Shown here: positions 53,836-64,000 of the stretch, in pieces | Layout: every line of letters starts with the position of its first letter | How positions within the stretch are numbered: the first letter of the stretch is position 1 | NCBI RefSeq assembly: GCF_000340215.1 | Contig: NW_006921540.1 | Span: 738,377-802,376, forward strand | From: Pseudocercospora fijiensis CIRAD86 | Taxonomy: Eukaryota; Ascomycota; Dothideomycetes; Mycosphaerellales; Mycosphaerellaceae | Reading direction: 5' to 3' | DNA: 64,000 nt | Notes under the pieces: generated by a model | Seen by the model: the letters and a program-made list of their open reading frames with translations, nothing else | Database searches by the model: none | What the model was told of the DNA's origin: nothing | Translations under genes and position numbers: made by a program

Positions 53836-54767
53836 GATGACTGGTTTCGTGAAGGAGCAGCAACCGTCCGCTACGGATGACGAAGCTTACCAAGAGGCTC
53901 ACTGCCTTTAATTCAAGGCCGTGAATACTCAACGTCATGAATATATTGCAACCTAAATCCATCGTCCGAATAGTCCAAGTCATCTGCACTGATCGCATTT
54001 ATAGGTCTGAGCTGTTCGCCTTGACAAAGCCAGTCAAACAAAACCAGCAAGACATTGAAGATGTCTTTGCTGTGCCAAAGCTGCCAGAGTGCTACAATAG
54101 ATGTTTCGGGTCCTATGCCACTGATCTAGGTGCTTCTAGGTCGCTGGCAGCCATCCATCCTGTCTACAAAATTTTCAGCACATGTTCTCTTGTTGGGAAT
54201 TCTACAAAACGTAATGGCCGCAAATGACAAGACATCAATAAGACTCTAGAATATCGTTTGCGTGTAAAGATTGGCGCTGACGATCTATAGCGGTTTTTGC
54301 CAGCTACCTCCTGGTTGACCAAGCTGCACGATCACATAGAAGATGGCAAAAAGCGTAACGCGACAGACAACGCCATACCCAAACACATTCAATTCTGTCT
54401 CTCGCTCCATCGACCTGATCACCGCCCGCGTTCAAGAGAGAAGCTGCTTCTTTGAACCTGCAATCACAAGATTTTGTTTTGCAGTTAAACAACATGTCCC
54501 CGACCATTATGGCAACCTCTGCATATGGGAATTGAACCTTCCCTCAGGAATGAAGGTCTCGTAGCCGTTTGAATGGCGAAATATAGGTGAACGGACAAGG
54601 TGATGGACCAGGCACGTGAAGGACAACTCATTCACTTGGTGAACGCACGGACTTGTTGCCCTCGACAACACAGGACAACTTCACTCGCAAGATCATGGTA
54701 TTTAACACGATAACTCTCGTCTTCATCTCCTTGTTCGATCTAGACACACCTCCCGAAACCAGCCGTG
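53836..54767. other. Intergenic region
   Basis: The first 43 bases hold the out-of-frame remnant of the dehydrogenase C-terminus. The rest (about 900 bp) shows no recognisable gene; a 96-codon frame at 53937-54227 has no motif. Confidence 0.5.
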
Positions 54768-55897
54768 ATGGGATCGAGATATGACCAGTACACAGCTCAA
54801 AAGCTGTTGACTCAGCGCGCAGTCGAGCGCACACCTCGTCGATCCGACAGTACCGAGCGATGGCTTCGCGAAAAGGCAGAGAAAGAGAAACGAGATCATG
54901 ATCGGAGGGTCAAGGCAAGCACTCGAGTCGGCGGATCAAAATTTTATAATCCATGATTGACTGACCAGCATGACAGTACTACTTCGCGCCTCGACCAAAT
55001 GGTGCATTCATCGAAGACTGGGAGCAGCCCACATTCGACGAAGGTCCTCATTCGCCTCCCATCCGCAATCGGTTACGACCACACTCACGAAGCCGCCGTA
55101 CCCATCCCTCAGGCGCTTCTCTGAGAGTTGGTTTCGCTCAACAGCAATACGACGACTCCGACCCATTCAACGGCAATGGCTTCTCCAGCACTCGCGATCG
55201 GCCCCCAACTCCATATTTCATCGATGCTCAACACTCCCGCCCCTCGTCGCGCTCAACCAATGCTTTCTGGCCCAGTCCCGCTCTATCAGGCGACGCGTCT
55301 GTACCAGCTTGGTTCACCCATGGACGCACCAGACACGATTCTCCGGATCTGCCACGCGCCATGAGCTCGCGCTCGACATCTGGATCCTCAACACCATTCC
55401 CAGAGTTTGGCGCTCCTCCTCGACCCGTCGAAAATCGTCGGAACAGACACGACTCTCCACGCGCCATCTCACCCTCTCGCTCTCGCTCAACATCTCGATC
55501 CTCAACACCATTCCTGCCAAGCCCAGCTCTGTCCGACTCGGACACCAGCTACGACTCTCCAGATCTTCCAAGCCGCTCCGACTCGACACGTGGCTCGGAA
55601 AGGCGATCAACTCAGCCGGCCAGGACGATACCTGCCGATCTACTCCTCGCGCGTGGCAGAAGCCGCAGCCGCAGCCGCAGCCGAAGTCGTCATCGAGGTA
55701 CGCGTCGCAACGCAGAAAACCGTGCCAGCACTCGCTACGACGCTCCTGATCAAAGTCGTAGTCGTGGTCAGAGCCGTCATCGTCATCGTCTCTACACCCA
55801 GGACGAAGCCATTCGTCGATCAGCAGACGAGCGTGATCGAAATTTTCGGGCAAATGGACAGCGCTGGGAGAGGAGGAATGCGGTTTCGTATCATTAG
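54768..55897 (+). CDS. RS-rich hypothetical protein with GC-AG intron
   Basis: Exons 54768-54914 and 54977-55897, 355 residues. Exon 1 ends DHDRRVK at AAG|GCAAGC, a strong GC-AG donor; the 62-nt intron has a CTGACC branch and ends GACAG, and exon 2 opens in frame 'YYFAPRPNGAFIEDWEQPTF'. Exon 1 is charged and helical (many Arg/Glu/Lys). Exon 2 is disordered, with two related blocks of 'RHDSP...SRSTS.SSTPF' and a pure Ser-Arg run (RGRSRSRSRSRSRHRG) near residue 275. RS domains suggest a nuclear, RNA-linked or SR-kinase-regulated protein. No RRM is present. An alternative GT donor 6 nt upstream (AGG|GTCAAG) would also keep frame. Confidence 0.65.
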
Positions 55898-56421
55898 TCG
55901 TCGAATGATGGAGATGAGGAGGAGAGATGGCGTAGAATGAATATCGATAAGGTAGCATCAAACTGCCCTTTCTCAACAGCCTTACGTTATGCAAAGCTGT
56001 ATACACGCAACGGCAAGCCGTAGTAAGGTCGGGGCCTATCGTAGTTTCTCTGAAGCTGTGAAGGTGTTAGTAGACATTTCGTTCAAATCGACAAGCTTCT
56101 GAGCCTCGACTCCATTTACGTCTTCAGATATACTCTCCTAATATCGTTGCCGTCGGTATTGCTATGGCGCTTCACCACTCTGGGTCACAAGAAATGTAGA
56201 AAGGAAGAAATTCACATCGAAATCCTGTCCGTCGATTATCCGCAAAACACTCAAGCACAGAATGGATGCCACCGCTGAAACGCACAAGAGATAGCGCCGC
56301 AACCCACCCATATGCATCTTATTACACAAAGCCCGTAAAATCAGACGTGTCGCCTTCACATTATAGTCGTACAAACGCCGCCGCAATGTATAAACCAGAT
56401 CATCTATTACCTCCTCCACTT
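55898..56421. other. Intergenic region between convergent genes
   Basis: About 520 bp of 3' flanks. I see no gene. Confidence 0.5.
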
Positions 56422-59400
56422 TTACTCGTTATCCGGTCTCCTCCCCGCTGTTTCATCATCTATCAAGTCTTCTGTCCGGATGGCCGTCGAGGGACGTGCT
56501 GTATTCGGTTTATTGGAAGCGCCTTCGCCGGCGCTCTGCTCTGCCGCTGCTTCCTCCTTGGGCAGCTCAATGATGCTCCTGACTGATTCCGGGCTTGGCG
56601 CCTCACCAGGATGTTGTTGTTGGCGCGCATACAGATTCAATCGTTGCTGGGCTTCTCCTTCGCTAGAAGCTGTGCGCACTGCAACGTCGAGGCCGCTGCT
56701 TCCCGGTCGATCGCTGTCTTTGCCCTTCTTGCTATTTTGACGCACCACTTTCTTCGGTGATGCCTTCTTGTACTTCTCATTTCCGCCTATGCGGCCGATA
56801 GGTGTCTTCGGTGTCTGCCATCCTGCGGCAGCGGGTTGATCTCGCGTCTCGATTTTCGGTCTGCCGGTCTTGAGATGCTTGACATGGCCCGTGGAATCTG
56901 CCTCACTCTCCCTCCTAGAGGAATTGGCGTTCTGGCTCATATCTTTGATCTCCTTGAGCACTTCACGGAAGCCCTCTTCAAGAGTATGCATCCGAGCAAG
57001 CATGATGCGATTGACCATGCCCTTTTCTTCCTCCTCGCTGCGCCGGCGCTCCTCTTCTGCCATGCGACGAAGCTCTCGCTCGCGCATCATTTGCTCCGAG
57101 AATGAGGCAGGCATGCCAGAGATGCCGCCAGCGTCGATATTCGGTCTGTTGTCACCAATCTCGCTCGCAAGATCCAACGCTCGTGCATTGAACGACGTTT
57201 GGCGCGGGCGAGGCATATCAAGGAAAGCCATGCCGCCGATGCTGGTAAGATTCGGCCCAGTCTTTTCACGTGGTGGCATGATGGGTCGTGCTTTCGCTTG
57301 CTGAGTCGGCTTCCTGATAGGAGTCCGCGTACCAGGCTTGCCAGGCGCAAGCAAGTTCGGCGTGGGCGTTGTCGCACCGCTTGTCCTCTTGAAGCCAGTG
57401 GCTTGCTGAGGCTGCTGGTTTGAGACGGACGAGTCGTAGTCAACTTGTGGCGCGAAGAGAATGGTTCCACTCGATGCTTGTCGATCATGATGGCATCTCT
57501 CTACTGCCTTGAACTTGCTCGGCGAAGACGACTGAGGACCACGAGTCACTTCAGGCGAGTATCGCAGGCGGGCTTGGGCGGCATGAGACAGTTGCATTAT
57601 AGGACTATTAGGCCCAGTCGGCGTCTGGAAATACTCTGCCTCGCTCTCGCTGTGCGGGGTCCGATTGGAGATGGATATGGCGCTCTCGCCCAAAGCTGGC
57701 CCACCTATATCCGACTCATCATTAATCTCATCGTCGCCATCCGCTTCGGTGTCGATAGGGAGGGTCTCAACGCTCGCTTTTGGGTCTTCGGATTCTTCGA
57801 CTATTCTGTAAGGTCTCTTATGCGCAGACATAAAGTCGGGATCACTGGCGATGCTTCGAGTGGCCGTGGAGAAATCTCTCGATTGTTTGGCAAATCCTCT
57901 TCGTCGATCTGCAGTATTGGCACGCTTGAATTTCGGTCGGCGATGCTCAAGCCGCTCAAGAACGCTTCTGGGCTGCTCATCGGGCGGGCTAGCACCTCCC
58001 TCATGATCAGCTTCAGCCATCCACCGGTCCACAGCAGTGACTGAGTTACGCCCTTCAATCGCCATCTCTCGAGTAGTCGTGCGTACGGTATCGCCTCTGA
58101 AAGGTCGCCGGAACACTTCTTCTAAGGCTCGGTCTTTCCGAAAGCTGATGACGGATGGCTCTCGAAGCCGGTGTGCTGGCGTATACGGCTCTGATGGCTT
58201 GTGTCCGCTCAAAGCCGCTGGGGTCTTGCGAGACGACTGCCTTTCAATCAGATCGAGAGGTGCATACGCGGTCCGTGACATGATGGTGCGCTCGTAGGAG
58301 AAAATGACGAACAGGATGGGGAAGTGGCTTCCCTTGATGATTGTGCGGTTGAGCTTCACGAATTGTCGGAGTGGTATGATGTATCGCAGCGGGCTGAGAA
58401 ACCAGCCGAACACGTTCGAGGGCGGGATATAGCTGAACAATGCATCAGACTTGACCATGGAGATGGTGTTGACGGCAAACAGAAACTGATGCTCCTCTTC
58501 CGCATTCTTGACAATTGCCATGAAGCTATTAGTCATGACAGTGATCAAGATGGTGACGACGAGGAAGTGACAGATGGTCAAGAAAACGACCATAATCGCG
58601 CGACCGAGCACATTGTACGAAGCCCAGTGATCCCACACAGCCGGAGTGAAGCCCATCAAGATTTGGAACAGGGAGTACACGACGCCACTCGCGTCGCGCG
58701 TCTCGGCAAACGACAAGGCAAGAGCGACGAAGAAGCCGGAGCAGCAAATCACGATCAGCACCAGGATGGCCATCAGATCCTGCATCATCATGCGGAAGGC
58801 GATGAGCAGCTGCGAGAAATAGCGATAGTGGTCGAGGACACTGAAGAGGCGTGGGAACAGGAGAATTGCGTTCGCAGCCAGTACGTCGTATGCAATGCCG
58901 GCAATCCTGTGCTTGCCCGACTCTGCCAGCACAACTCCGTAGAGGCGAAGGCAGTAGTAGACGACGAAGAAGAAGAGGATGCCGAGATCGAAGGCGTTCC
59001 AGAAGCTTAGAAGGTACAAGCCGAAGCCTTGTTCGGTGAATCCGACCACTTCATCCAGCATGTAGCCGATGCTCCAGAACCACAGGACCACTTCCAATGG
59101 CGTGATGTTCAAGCTTCTGTCGACCAAGACAGCAATGAATAGGCCAAGCATGATGGCAAAGCTCAGAGTGCTGAAGATCTGCCTGTATCGAGGCACACGT
59201 AGACGGCTGAGCTTGAAAAGCGATGCATCCTTGGGATTGTACAGTGTCACGGTCCGACGTGATACTGGTGTCTCCGAGCGCCTACTTGGCAGCTTGCTAG
59301 CGTGGCCTTTGCGAGAGAGAACATTATCCGCTGGCAGGTCGCTCGCCGTTGTCGTAGTCCCGTATCCCGCTGCACGCCCTCGTCGCTCTTCTTCAGACTG

Positions 59401-60300
59401 GCGATGTTTCCTGTGGAGATTGTCGGCTTCGGAGTGGAAGACAATGTTGCCGGCCCAGATAGCTTCGAGATGCTGCACGACCAAAGAGTGTGCGAGGAAG
59501 CGCTTTGCTTCTGCTCGAATAGCAATCTCAATAGTGCTCACTCTCGCGAACCTACTTTGAGCTCTCGCATTGCGAACGGCTTGTCCTGGCGCAGCTGTCG
59601 CCGGATCGACCATGCCCTGTAGAGGATCGAAGTCGTATGAAAGCGAATCGATCAATTCTCGGGTGGAGAATTCTCTCAGCAGACGCATTGCCAAAAGCTC
59701 GCTGACAAGTGCCCTCGTTCTCGACACGCCCACATTGCCGGGATTCATCTGACCCTCTTTCTGAAACTGCAGGCAATTCGCGAGCAGCGCACATAGTGTA
59801 GCTCTGTTGAAATGATCCGCTCGGATTGAGCCTTGTATGGGCTTGACGAGGAATTGACTGACCTGCGGACTACGCAGCTGGTCCCAAGACAACGTCGTCT
59901 CGCATTTTTGCACAATCAGCAATCTGATTGCATGTGTTATGTTGTACAGAGGCAGCCTGTCGAGATGTGCTGCCGAGAAGATAGGTAGCAGTGGCGTTTC
60001 TACCGCGTCTTCGTCCTCTTCTCCGTCTCCATCGTCAATGTCATCGTACTCGCCGCCGCCGCCGTTTCCATCGAAGTAATCGCCATTTGCGTGATGGCGG
60101 GGGGAATATTCGTCGTCGTCGTCTTCGTCTTCGTCGAAAGCGTCATCGATCTCGGCGTGCTGGGCGACTCGACGATATCGCGATCGTTCTGGGGGTGAAG
60201 CGAAGGCCGACCAGCCCTGGTTCTGGTTCTGGTTATTGCTGCGGGCGTCGGTGCTCTTTTCGCGTCGCCCTCTGCTGATGGATCGAAAGAGTCGCAGCAT
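56422..60300 (-). CDS. YVC1: YVC1-like TRP-type vacuolar cation channel
   Basis: Single exon, 1,292 residues from ATG 60300 ('MLRLFRSISRGRRE'). An acidic, disordered N-terminus (with DEDEDDDDEY) is followed by a conserved cytosolic domain ('LLIVQKCETTLSWDQLRSPQ'). A six-segment membrane region spans about residues 378-640 ('LSFAIMLGLFIAVLVDRSLN', 'MAILVLIVICCSGFFVALAL'), with a pore loop at 'VYSLFQILMGFTPAVWDHWA' and a last helix 'FLVVTILITVMTNSFMAIV'. The next 600 residues are a long low-complexity tail with a coiled-coil Arg/Glu segment ('RERELRRMAEEERRRSEEEE'). Yeast Yvc1 releases vacuolar Ca2+ on hyperosmotic stretch. The tail is much longer than in yeast, as is usual in filamentous fungi. 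Confidence 0.9.
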   Translation of the reverse strand: MLRLFRSISRGRREKSTDARSNNQNQNQGWSAFASPPERSRYRRVAQHAEIDDAFDEDEDDDDEYSPRHHANGDYFDGNGGGGEYDDIDDGDGEEDEDAVETPLLPIFSAAHLDRLPLYNITHAIRLLIVQKCETTLSWDQLRSPQVSQFLVKPIQGSIRADHFNRATLCALLANCLQFQKEGQMNPGNVGVSRTRALVSELLAMRLLREFSTRELIDSLSYDFDPLQGMVDPATAAPGQAVRNARAQSRFARVSTIEIAIRAEAKRFLAHSLVVQHLEAIWAGNIVFHSEADNLHRKHRQSEEERRGRAAGYGTTTTASDLPADNVLSRKGHASKLPSRRSETPVSRRTVTLYNPKDASLFKLSRLRVPRYRQIFSTLSFAIMLGLFIAVLVDRSLNITPLEVVLWFWSIGYMLDEVVGFTEQGFGLYLLSFWNAFDLGILFFFVVYYCLRLYGVVLAESGKHRIAGIAYDVLAANAILLFPRLFSVLDHYRYFSQLLIAFRMMMQDLMAILVLIVICCSGFFVALALSFAETRDASGVVYSLFQILMGFTPAVWDHWASYNVLGRAIMVVFLTICHFLVVTILITVMTNSFMAIVKNAEEEHQFLFAVNTISMVKSDALFSYIPPSNVFGWFLSPLRYIIPLRQFVKLNRTIIKGSHFPILFVIFSYERTIMSRTAYAPLDLIERQSSRKTPAALSGHKPSEPYTPAHRLREPSVISFRKDRALEEVFRRPFRGDTVRTTTREMAIEGRNSVTAVDRWMAEADHEGGASPPDEQPRSVLERLEHRRPKFKRANTADRRRGFAKQSRDFSTATRSIASDPDFMSAHKRPYRIVEESEDPKASVETLPIDTEADGDDEINDESDIGGPALGESAISISNRTPHSESEAEYFQTPTGPNSPIMQLSHAAQARLRYSPEVTRGPQSSSPSKFKAVERCHHDRQASSGTILFAPQVDYDSSVSNQQPQQATGFKRTSGATTPTPNLLAPGKPGTRTPIRKPTQQAKARPIMPPREKTGPNLTSIGGMAFLDMPRPRQTSFNARALDLASEIGDNRPNIDAGGISGMPASFSEQMMRERELRRMAEEERRRSEEEEKGMVNRIMLARMHTLEEGFREVLKEIKDMSQNANSSRRESEADSTGHVKHLKTGRPKIETRDQPAAAGWQTPKTPIGRIGGNEKYKKASPKKVVRQNSKKGKDSDRPGSSGLDVAVRTASSEGEAQQRLNLYARQQQHPGEAPSPESVRSIIELPKEEAAAEQSAGEGASNKPNTARPSTAIRTEDLIDDETAGRRPDNE

Positions 60301-61360
60301 TGGACTGACCGACAGCTGCACGGCGTCTGCGCTATCCAATGACGCCCGCTGAGACACGTCTCTCCACTCACGACCGTGGCAGTCTGTCTCGAATAATAAT
60401 GGGAGCAAGGTCGACGAGGCTCCAGTGTTTATATGTCCGCCGCGATGTAAACAAACCGCAAACCCAAATGTCGAGAACAAACAGACGTTGTGGTGGTGGA
60501 AAACACTTCTTCACAACATCGCCTCCCACAACGCCTCTGCTCCCGTGCAACGCTTATCAGCCTGCTTCTGAGCCGTAGAAGACGACACGTGAATTGGTAT
60601 CGCTGCACGCAATCGGCGGCAGTGAATGCACACTGTCGCGATTCTGCTCCCCATTCAACCAATGGCGGCAAGCTTTGACGCACGGGGAAAGGTAATTCAC
60701 CTCACGAGCTCCTCAGACTCACGTTCATCACGGCGGTGAGCAGGCAGTGCGTACATGACCGTGTCTGCTTGCATCCCCTTATCATCATTCGCCACGAGCT
60801 CACCTGCACATCAAGAACTACTGCATGCAGGTTGTCGACAAATGATGGAATGGTGACGGTCTCAACTGTACGCTGTACACCCTCAAGATACTCCCAGCCG
60901 CGCTAGAAGCATAAGCGACGGCGGAGGGAGATCTAATGCGTGGGGGACATCTCTCCTGCATGTGCATCTACAAGGTACTGCCCTATCTGGGAGCTACAAC
61001 CCGGACACGCGAAAGAGAACTTGTATGTGCAATATCAATTGACCGTTTGGAGCCGCTCGATCCTGACAACAGTGGCCAGACCGAAGCTTTCGTTCTACAA
61101 CAGTCTGACCTTGTCACCAGGCACTGGAATTGGATACCGGGGAAGCAGAAGCAGAAAACTGGAGCTGGAAAGAGAAAATCTCGCATCTGCAAATCACGAC
61201 AGCTGCTGTACACCACGGAACAACGGGTATTCTACCGGAGCAAGCTCCAGCCTCATTTTCGAGCAACACAAGCTACAATCGGGACAGCTCGCAAGCAGGG
61301 CAAAAGCCAATCACGAATTCCACTTCGAAGCCGAGTCAGGCCTGCAGGAGAAGAAGAAAA
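60301..61360. other. Divergent promoter region, YVC1 / EIF1AD-like
   Basis: 1.06 kb between the two starts. On the plus strand 60936-61422 has long overlapping open frames, but the conserved protein starts only at 61361. These frames would be upstream ORFs or chance. No other gene is supported. Confidence 0.5.
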
Positions 61361-61795
61361 ATGCCAAAGCCAAAACGCAACATTCAAGCTGTGGCAGAAG
61401 AAACCTTGACACCGCCAGATGACCTGCCGCAAGGCCAGAAAATCGCTCGTGTTAAGAGTGCGGCCGGGAACAATTTGTACAATCTAGAGCTACCGGCTGA
61501 TCACGAGGTCGAGGTATTAATTCCCATCTTAGCCGAGCTTCCTTCGAAGTTCCGATCTACGATTTGGATCAAGCGAGGGAATTATGTTGTTGTAGACACG
61601 ACTGCCCTAGCTGATCGTGGCAATAAGCTGGGAGGTGAGATCGTCAACATCGTGAGAGATGAGAAGAGGTGGAGGAAGATGACATATTGGCCTAAGGCGT
61701 TTGAGAAGAATAAGCAGGAGGTGTATGGTGGAGAAAGTGACGAGGAAGAAGATCAAGGGCCGAAAATGCCGACTGACGACGAAGATGAAGACTGA
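61361..61795 (+). CDS. EIF1AD-like S1/OB-fold protein
   Basis: Single exon, 144 residues. Starts 'MPKPKRNIQAVAEETLTPPD', the conserved N-terminus of the eIF1A-domain-containing (EIF1AD/Obelix) family. Residues 20-95 form the OB fold ('ARVKSAAGNNLYNLELPAD', 'FRSTIWIKRGNYVVVD', 'GEIVNIVRDEKRWRKMTYWP'). The tail is acidic (EEEDQGPKMPTDDEDED). The human homologue takes part in late 40S maturation. The frame is open 77 codons upstream but without family similarity. Confidence 0.9.
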   Translation: MPKPKRNIQAVAEETLTPPDDLPQGQKIARVKSAAGNNLYNLELPADHEVEVLIPILAELPSKFRSTIWIKRGNYVVVDTTALADRGNKLGGEIVNIVRDEKRWRKMTYWPKAFEKNKQEVYGGESDEEEDQGPKMPTDDEDED

Positions 61796-61806
61796 GATTT
61801 GCATTG

Positions 61807-63238
61807 CTATTCTGCATGCTCATGCTTTACATGCCCGTTCTGCTTTTGCGCCTTTCCGTCCTTGCGACAATCAGAACTGGAGCCCGTGCCCAGCCAGGTC
61901 GCAACAACGGTCAATGCAAGACAGCCGACCACAATCATCGAACTTTGGTTTGTGCTCGGGTACACATTCCAGCCATACTCTTGTGCAGCGCATATGATGT
62001 ATATCAGCACCGGATGCACGCCACTCCTCCACAGCAGATATGGTGTCGACCAAGCGATGTAGACGAAGAATTGGTAATGCAGGCTGCGAGCACACAAGCA
62101 CCCAATCATCACAGCGGACAGGATAGAAGTCAAAATGAAGTCCGGCGTGACCCTCCTCGAGATCCTGGCTTGATGTTCCTTCGATGGTGGTTTCGCGAGA
62201 GCTCCAATGGCTTCTGGCAAACTCCAGTTGGACGGACGGAGCCAACGAGTCGTGATGAACGTGTACAGCAAGAAGAAATGTCCAGCCAGTAGTCCGTACG
62301 AGAATCCTTTCGAATAGAACCTCTCCTCACCCACGAATCTCCAATTCACAGTCCACTTGTATAGGAAGACCCTAGAGAACTCGAACGCTCGAGAGAAATA
62401 GTCCTTGGCGGAAGTATTCCCTCCAGTCAACGCTCCAGCAATGAACGGAAAAGCAAGCAAAATCTACAGAATCATCAGCACCATCCAAAATCTCAAACAT
62501 TCCACACAACCTCACTCACCTGTACCACCAAAATCACCTGCCCCTGCCAAATCGCCCTATCCCTCCCAACTCCCAACCAAAGCACAACCCCCACCGCCGG
62601 CAAAGCCAACACCAAACTCATCTTGACCCCAACACCCAAACTATACACCACCGCCCCAACCCCCCACCACTTTTTCTGCAACGCATAAACCCCCGCAAAC
62701 AAAAACATCCCCGCAAAACAATCATTAAACATCCTCAGCATAAAAATACTATGAACCCTCCGACTCAAACTTAGTAACGGGAATATATAAGGTGGTACGC
62801 CAGCTTGTCGATATGTTTGGATTACGATGTATAGAGTAAACAAGTAGAGGGCTGCGAAGAGGGTTTGTGCGAGGAAGATGTTTTCGCCGGAAGATGTGAG
62901 GTTGTGGAGGGTGGTGTAGATGTAGATGTGGGCGGCTGGGTAGACGAGAGGACCTGTGTCGCCGGAGATTTTGGAATAGGTTCTTTCGCCACGGAGGTAG
63001 AGGGTTATTTGTTGCATGTAGGTTTTCCAGTCAATTTCTGTGTCTGGTGATATCCCTTTTGTTAGGAGCTGAGGGAGGTGGGAGATGTGTGTGTTGGTGG
63101 AGGGATTTTGTGCTTACAAGGAACCGTGGAGATGATGAGGGCGCATAATGCTGCGTCGCCGAGGATTTGGAGAGGTGCGAGCCATCTTGTGTGCTTGGGA
63201 TTTGTGAGTATGTCCCAGCTTTGATTAAGGAGGTTCAT
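61807..63238 (-). CDS. ALG3: ALG3 dolichyl-P-Man alpha-1,3-mannosyltransferase
   Basis: Three exons: 63118-63238, 62520-63043 and 61807-62463; introns 74 and 56 nt, both keeping frame. 433 residues, the normal length. Starts '[20 protein letters not shown]'. The lumenal motif '[20 protein letters not shown]' follows the first intron, and '[19 protein letters not shown]' carries the ALG3-type HSIFxLRxFND box. Many hydrophobic segments follow, and '[20 protein letters not shown]' is near-diagnostic. The enzyme adds the sixth mannose (alpha-1,3) to Man5GlcNAc2-PP-dolichol in the ER lumen. The tail is Lys/His-rich rather than a clear KKxx signal. Ends 11 bp from EIF1AD-like on the opposite strand. 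Confidence 0.95.
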
Positions 63239-63369
63239 TTTTGGCGATGGCGTGGTGTTCGTCCTTCCTTCACCAGGAGAAATGTTGCATATTGAAACGA
63301 AGCCCTTTGGATCGGAGGTCGGGCCGACAAACCAGGGATTGGAAAGCTTATTTTTGGACCTAGATATTG

Positions 63370-64000
63370 TTGTGGATTAGTTAGCACTGCCAAGTGCTAA
63401 GGCCTAATTTCCTAGCGATATATATAGCCTCTAGCTTAGATAGAAACTTAATTCCTTTCCTTATATAATTCTATAGTTAATTAATTAATAACTTATTCTA
63501 CTTAGCTTAATTATAATAGGTTATAAGTATAAGAGAATACCCTTCTATACCGCCGAGACCCTTACTAGGCATCTACAAGGTACCCTAGAGGTGCCTCGCC
63601 GGTAACCCCGAGTTACCTAACTCTTAGTACTATAGGATAAGGCGCCTATTCCTACCTCGAGAATCGCTTATTCCTTAAGCGATATCGTTAAATACTAAGA
63701 CTACTATTTACTCGTATTAATACTCCCTATATACTACTTCCTTATAGAATATCGCCTCTAAATCCTCCTTAGGAGTATAGCCGTACTAAGTACGACCTCT
63801 AAGTAGTAGTATCTACGTCGTCGGTACCTACTAGGCTCCTTCGAAGTACCTCTAAGCTACCCGAAAGCATCTCTAACTAGCGTACCTACTCCTAACGTAG
63901 TACTACCTACTTATTAGTACTATGCCTCCTAAAGGAAGCGGTAGGGCTACCGGCGGAACCGGTATATCGTTATCTAAGGGAAAAGGTTCTAATATAAACC
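63370..64000. repeat. Start of a second RIP-altered repeat
   Basis: From about 63370 the sequence turns TpA-rich and CpA/TpG-poor, as in the 5.7-25.4 kb island, and stays so to the end of the window. Near the end an open stretch from ATG 63921 ('MPPKGSGRATGGTGISLSKG') may be the start of a transposon protein. The family cannot be named from this piece. Confidence 0.65.

Noticed and set aside
53937..54227. 96-codon plus-strand frame
   Set aside because: No motif, no splice support, and sited in the decayed 3' flank of the aldehyde dehydrogenase.
55314..56006. 230-codon minus-strand frame
   Set aside because: Antisense shadow of the RS-rich exon; the composition mirrors Ser/Arg codons.
58324..59010. 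228-codon plus-strand frame, His/Glu-rich
   Set aside because: Antisense to the membrane region of the YVC1-like channel.
60936..61422. Two overlapping open frames of about 160 codons upstream of the EIF1AD-like gene
   Set aside because: No motif, and the conserved protein begins at 61361; treated as 5' UTR or chance frames.

Overview
The window is a piece of a filamentous ascomycete genome. The genes are compact and split by short GT-AG introns of about 47-75 nt, their proteins are typical of Pezizomycotina, and a long transposon island has been heavily altered by repeat-induced point mutation (RIP, C to T mainly in CpA). Gene content and a degenerate member of a 'LPQELY..IY' hypothetical family suggest Dothideomycetes, perhaps Mycosphaerellales. 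The class-level placement is inference.

Layout. (1) 0.2-5.3 kb, all on the minus strand: an Argonaute-chaperone subunit Arb1-like protein with a La motif, a quinone oxidoreductase, and an SDR whose true C-terminus is a 33-nt last exon. (2) About 5.7-25.43 kb: a gene-free island in which CpA/TpG is nearly absent and TpA very common. It is mostly one decayed Helitron that I can read directly: a Rep/helicase frame of about 1,890 codons with HUH and Walker motifs, and a 3' hairpin followed by CTAG|T. A 7,028-bp Ty3/Gypsy chromovirus with 197-bp LTRs is nested inside it and flanked by the 5-bp duplication GAGGT. Removing the insert plus one duplication copy brings the Helitron frame back into phase. 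(3) 25.8-38.6 kb: a secreted alpha/beta hydrolase, an F-box-like-family pseudogene, the divergent ELP4/MLH1 pair with a hexanucleotide repeat between them, a secreted heme-thiolate peroxidase/peroxygenase, RPB8, a Nudix hydrolase and an OPI10/Hikeshi protein. (4) 38.6-50.0 kb: a short AT-rich relic, a HET-domain gene, the divergent SYF1/VMA8 pair, a cytochrome P450 and an inositol polyphosphate multikinase. (5) 50.2-53.9 kb: a decaying CoA-related cluster (frameshifted CaiB/BaiF CoA-transferase, SDR stub, nearly intact five-intron aldehyde dehydrogenase). (6) 54.8-63.2 kb: an RS-rich protein with a probable GC-AG intron, a YVC1-like TRP channel, an EIF1AD-like protein, and ALG3 ending 11 bp from it tail to tail. 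(7) From about 63.37 kb the RIP-like composition returns and runs off the window.

Most genes are housekeeping: splicing (SYF1), transcription (RPB8, ELP4 for tRNA modification), mismatch repair (MLH1), vacuolar acidification and Ca2+ (VMA8, YVC1), N-glycosylation (ALG3), nuclear import of Hsp70 (OPI10) and inositol phosphates (IPMK). The accessory part consists of the secreted hydrolase, the peroxygenase-type enzyme, HET, the P450 and the decaying CoA cluster. The Arb1-like gene belongs to small-RNA heterochromatin pathways, which may be relevant to silencing the adjacent transposon island, but that link is only inference.

I found no CRISPR array, rRNA or convincing intact tRNA. Gene boundaries come from reading splice sites by eye.
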